Assembly (NCBI RefSeq): GCF_016495725.1
Contig: NZ_CP054705.1
Coordinates: 2,852,001-2,916,000 of the forward strand
Reading direction: 5' to 3'
Length of the DNA stretch: 64,000 nt
DNA from: Salicibibacter cibarius
GTDB lineage: Bacteria > Bacillota > Bacilli > Bacillales > Marinococcaceae
Of the stretch, positions 63,901-64,000 are shown piece by piece (position 1 is the stretch's first letter; each line of letters begins with the position of its first letter). The notes under the pieces were generated by a model, which was given only the letters and a program-made list of their open reading frames with translations, was not told the origin of the DNA and did not search any database. Both the position numbers and the translations under genes were made by a program.

Positions 63901-64000
63901 ATGAAAACTGTTAAATTTGAATTGGAAACACTCACTTGTCCATCGTGCATTAAGAAAATCGAAAGGAATTAAAAAAAGATGAACGACGTGAAAGATCAAG
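63901..64000 (+). pseudogene. Heavy-metal-associated domain protein, early stop, runs off window
   Basis: Begins MKTVKFELETLTCPSCIKK at a good ribosome site (GAGGAGAG). The Cys pair TCPSC is that of HMA metal-binding domains. TAA at 63970-63972 follows IERN, but the same frame goes on KKMNDVKDQ to the window end, as HMA domains do (usually LKKM), so it appears to be a Leu-to-stop change. The 3' part is not visible. The unusual setting is an Fnr-type promoter. Confidence 0.6.

Noticed and set aside
1-64000. tRNA, rRNA and riboswitch genes
   Set aside because: I looked for cloverleaf arms and known riboswitch cores in the gene-free stretches and recognised none; a covariance search would be decisive.

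Overview
The window looks like chromosome from a moderately low-GC, Gram-positive Bacillaceae bacterium, probably salt- or alkali-tolerant. The evidence is the block rpoZ-gmk-remA-yicC followed by a YloB-type Ca2+ ATPase and a divergent rqcH (yloA), which is the Bacillus subtilis ylo order, plus strong GGAGG ribosome sites, many acidic proteins, CsoR/CstR regulators and Bacillus-type SdhB and Fnr proteins. The species cannot be named from the sequence alone.

Layout. 1-2.1 kb: IS4-type transposase with an in-frame stop, a truncated NERD gene and a ParE-toxin remnant. 2.1-5.2 kb: copper operon copZ-csoR-copA with two CsoR-type operators. 5.4-8.1 kb: RclA-like disulfide reductase, MFS remnant and a secreted NlpC/P60 protein whose catalytic Cys is Ser. 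8.2-8.8 kb: sco1 and IS4 debris. 9.1-18.6 kb: an AT-rich nine-gene catabolic operon led by a YheO/DauR-like regulator. 18.7-21.6 kb: a complete IS1380 element inside a dead copZ paralogue, then a dead sco1. 21.7-26.8 kb: two-component system with two CcdA-like proteins and a TlpA thioredoxin. 27-30 kb: MFS exporter, ArsR-rhodanese regulator, thioesterase. 31.2-37.5 kb: cydABDC, with a 381-bp MITE between cydA and cydB. 37.9-38.5 kb: mazEF. 38.7-44.3 kb: CstR-controlled persulfide operon flanked by decayed duplicates. 44.4-46.8 kb: HxlR regulator, 5'-truncated pncB, nadD-like gene. 46.9-54.1 kb: ylo block. 54.7-64 kb: DAACS symporter, a second MITE copy, coiled-coil protein, dead solo sdhB, lipoprotein, hemerythrin, Fnr-like regulator, dead narK-PAS, CopD-like protein, MenA, dead UspA, and a metal-binding protein gene with a stop codon at the window edge.

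How it fits together. Intact systems cover copper efflux and sensing, reactive sulfur removal, thiol-redox and cytochrome maturation, cytochrome bd respiration with its CydDC exporter, menaquinone synthesis and uptake of organic substrates. Around them is much decay: at least fourteen pseudogenes or fragments, several being second copies of genes in the window (copZ, sco1, cstR, isochorismatase).

The most unusual signal is non-coding. At least seven intergenic loci carry short tandem arrays with the same period of about 52 bp although their sequences differ, and most units contain an inverted repeat of about 30-37 bp. Fifty-two bp is close to five turns of B-DNA. Two of the arrays sit inside copies of a MITE-like element, one of which separated cydA from cydB and now supplies the cydA stop codon.
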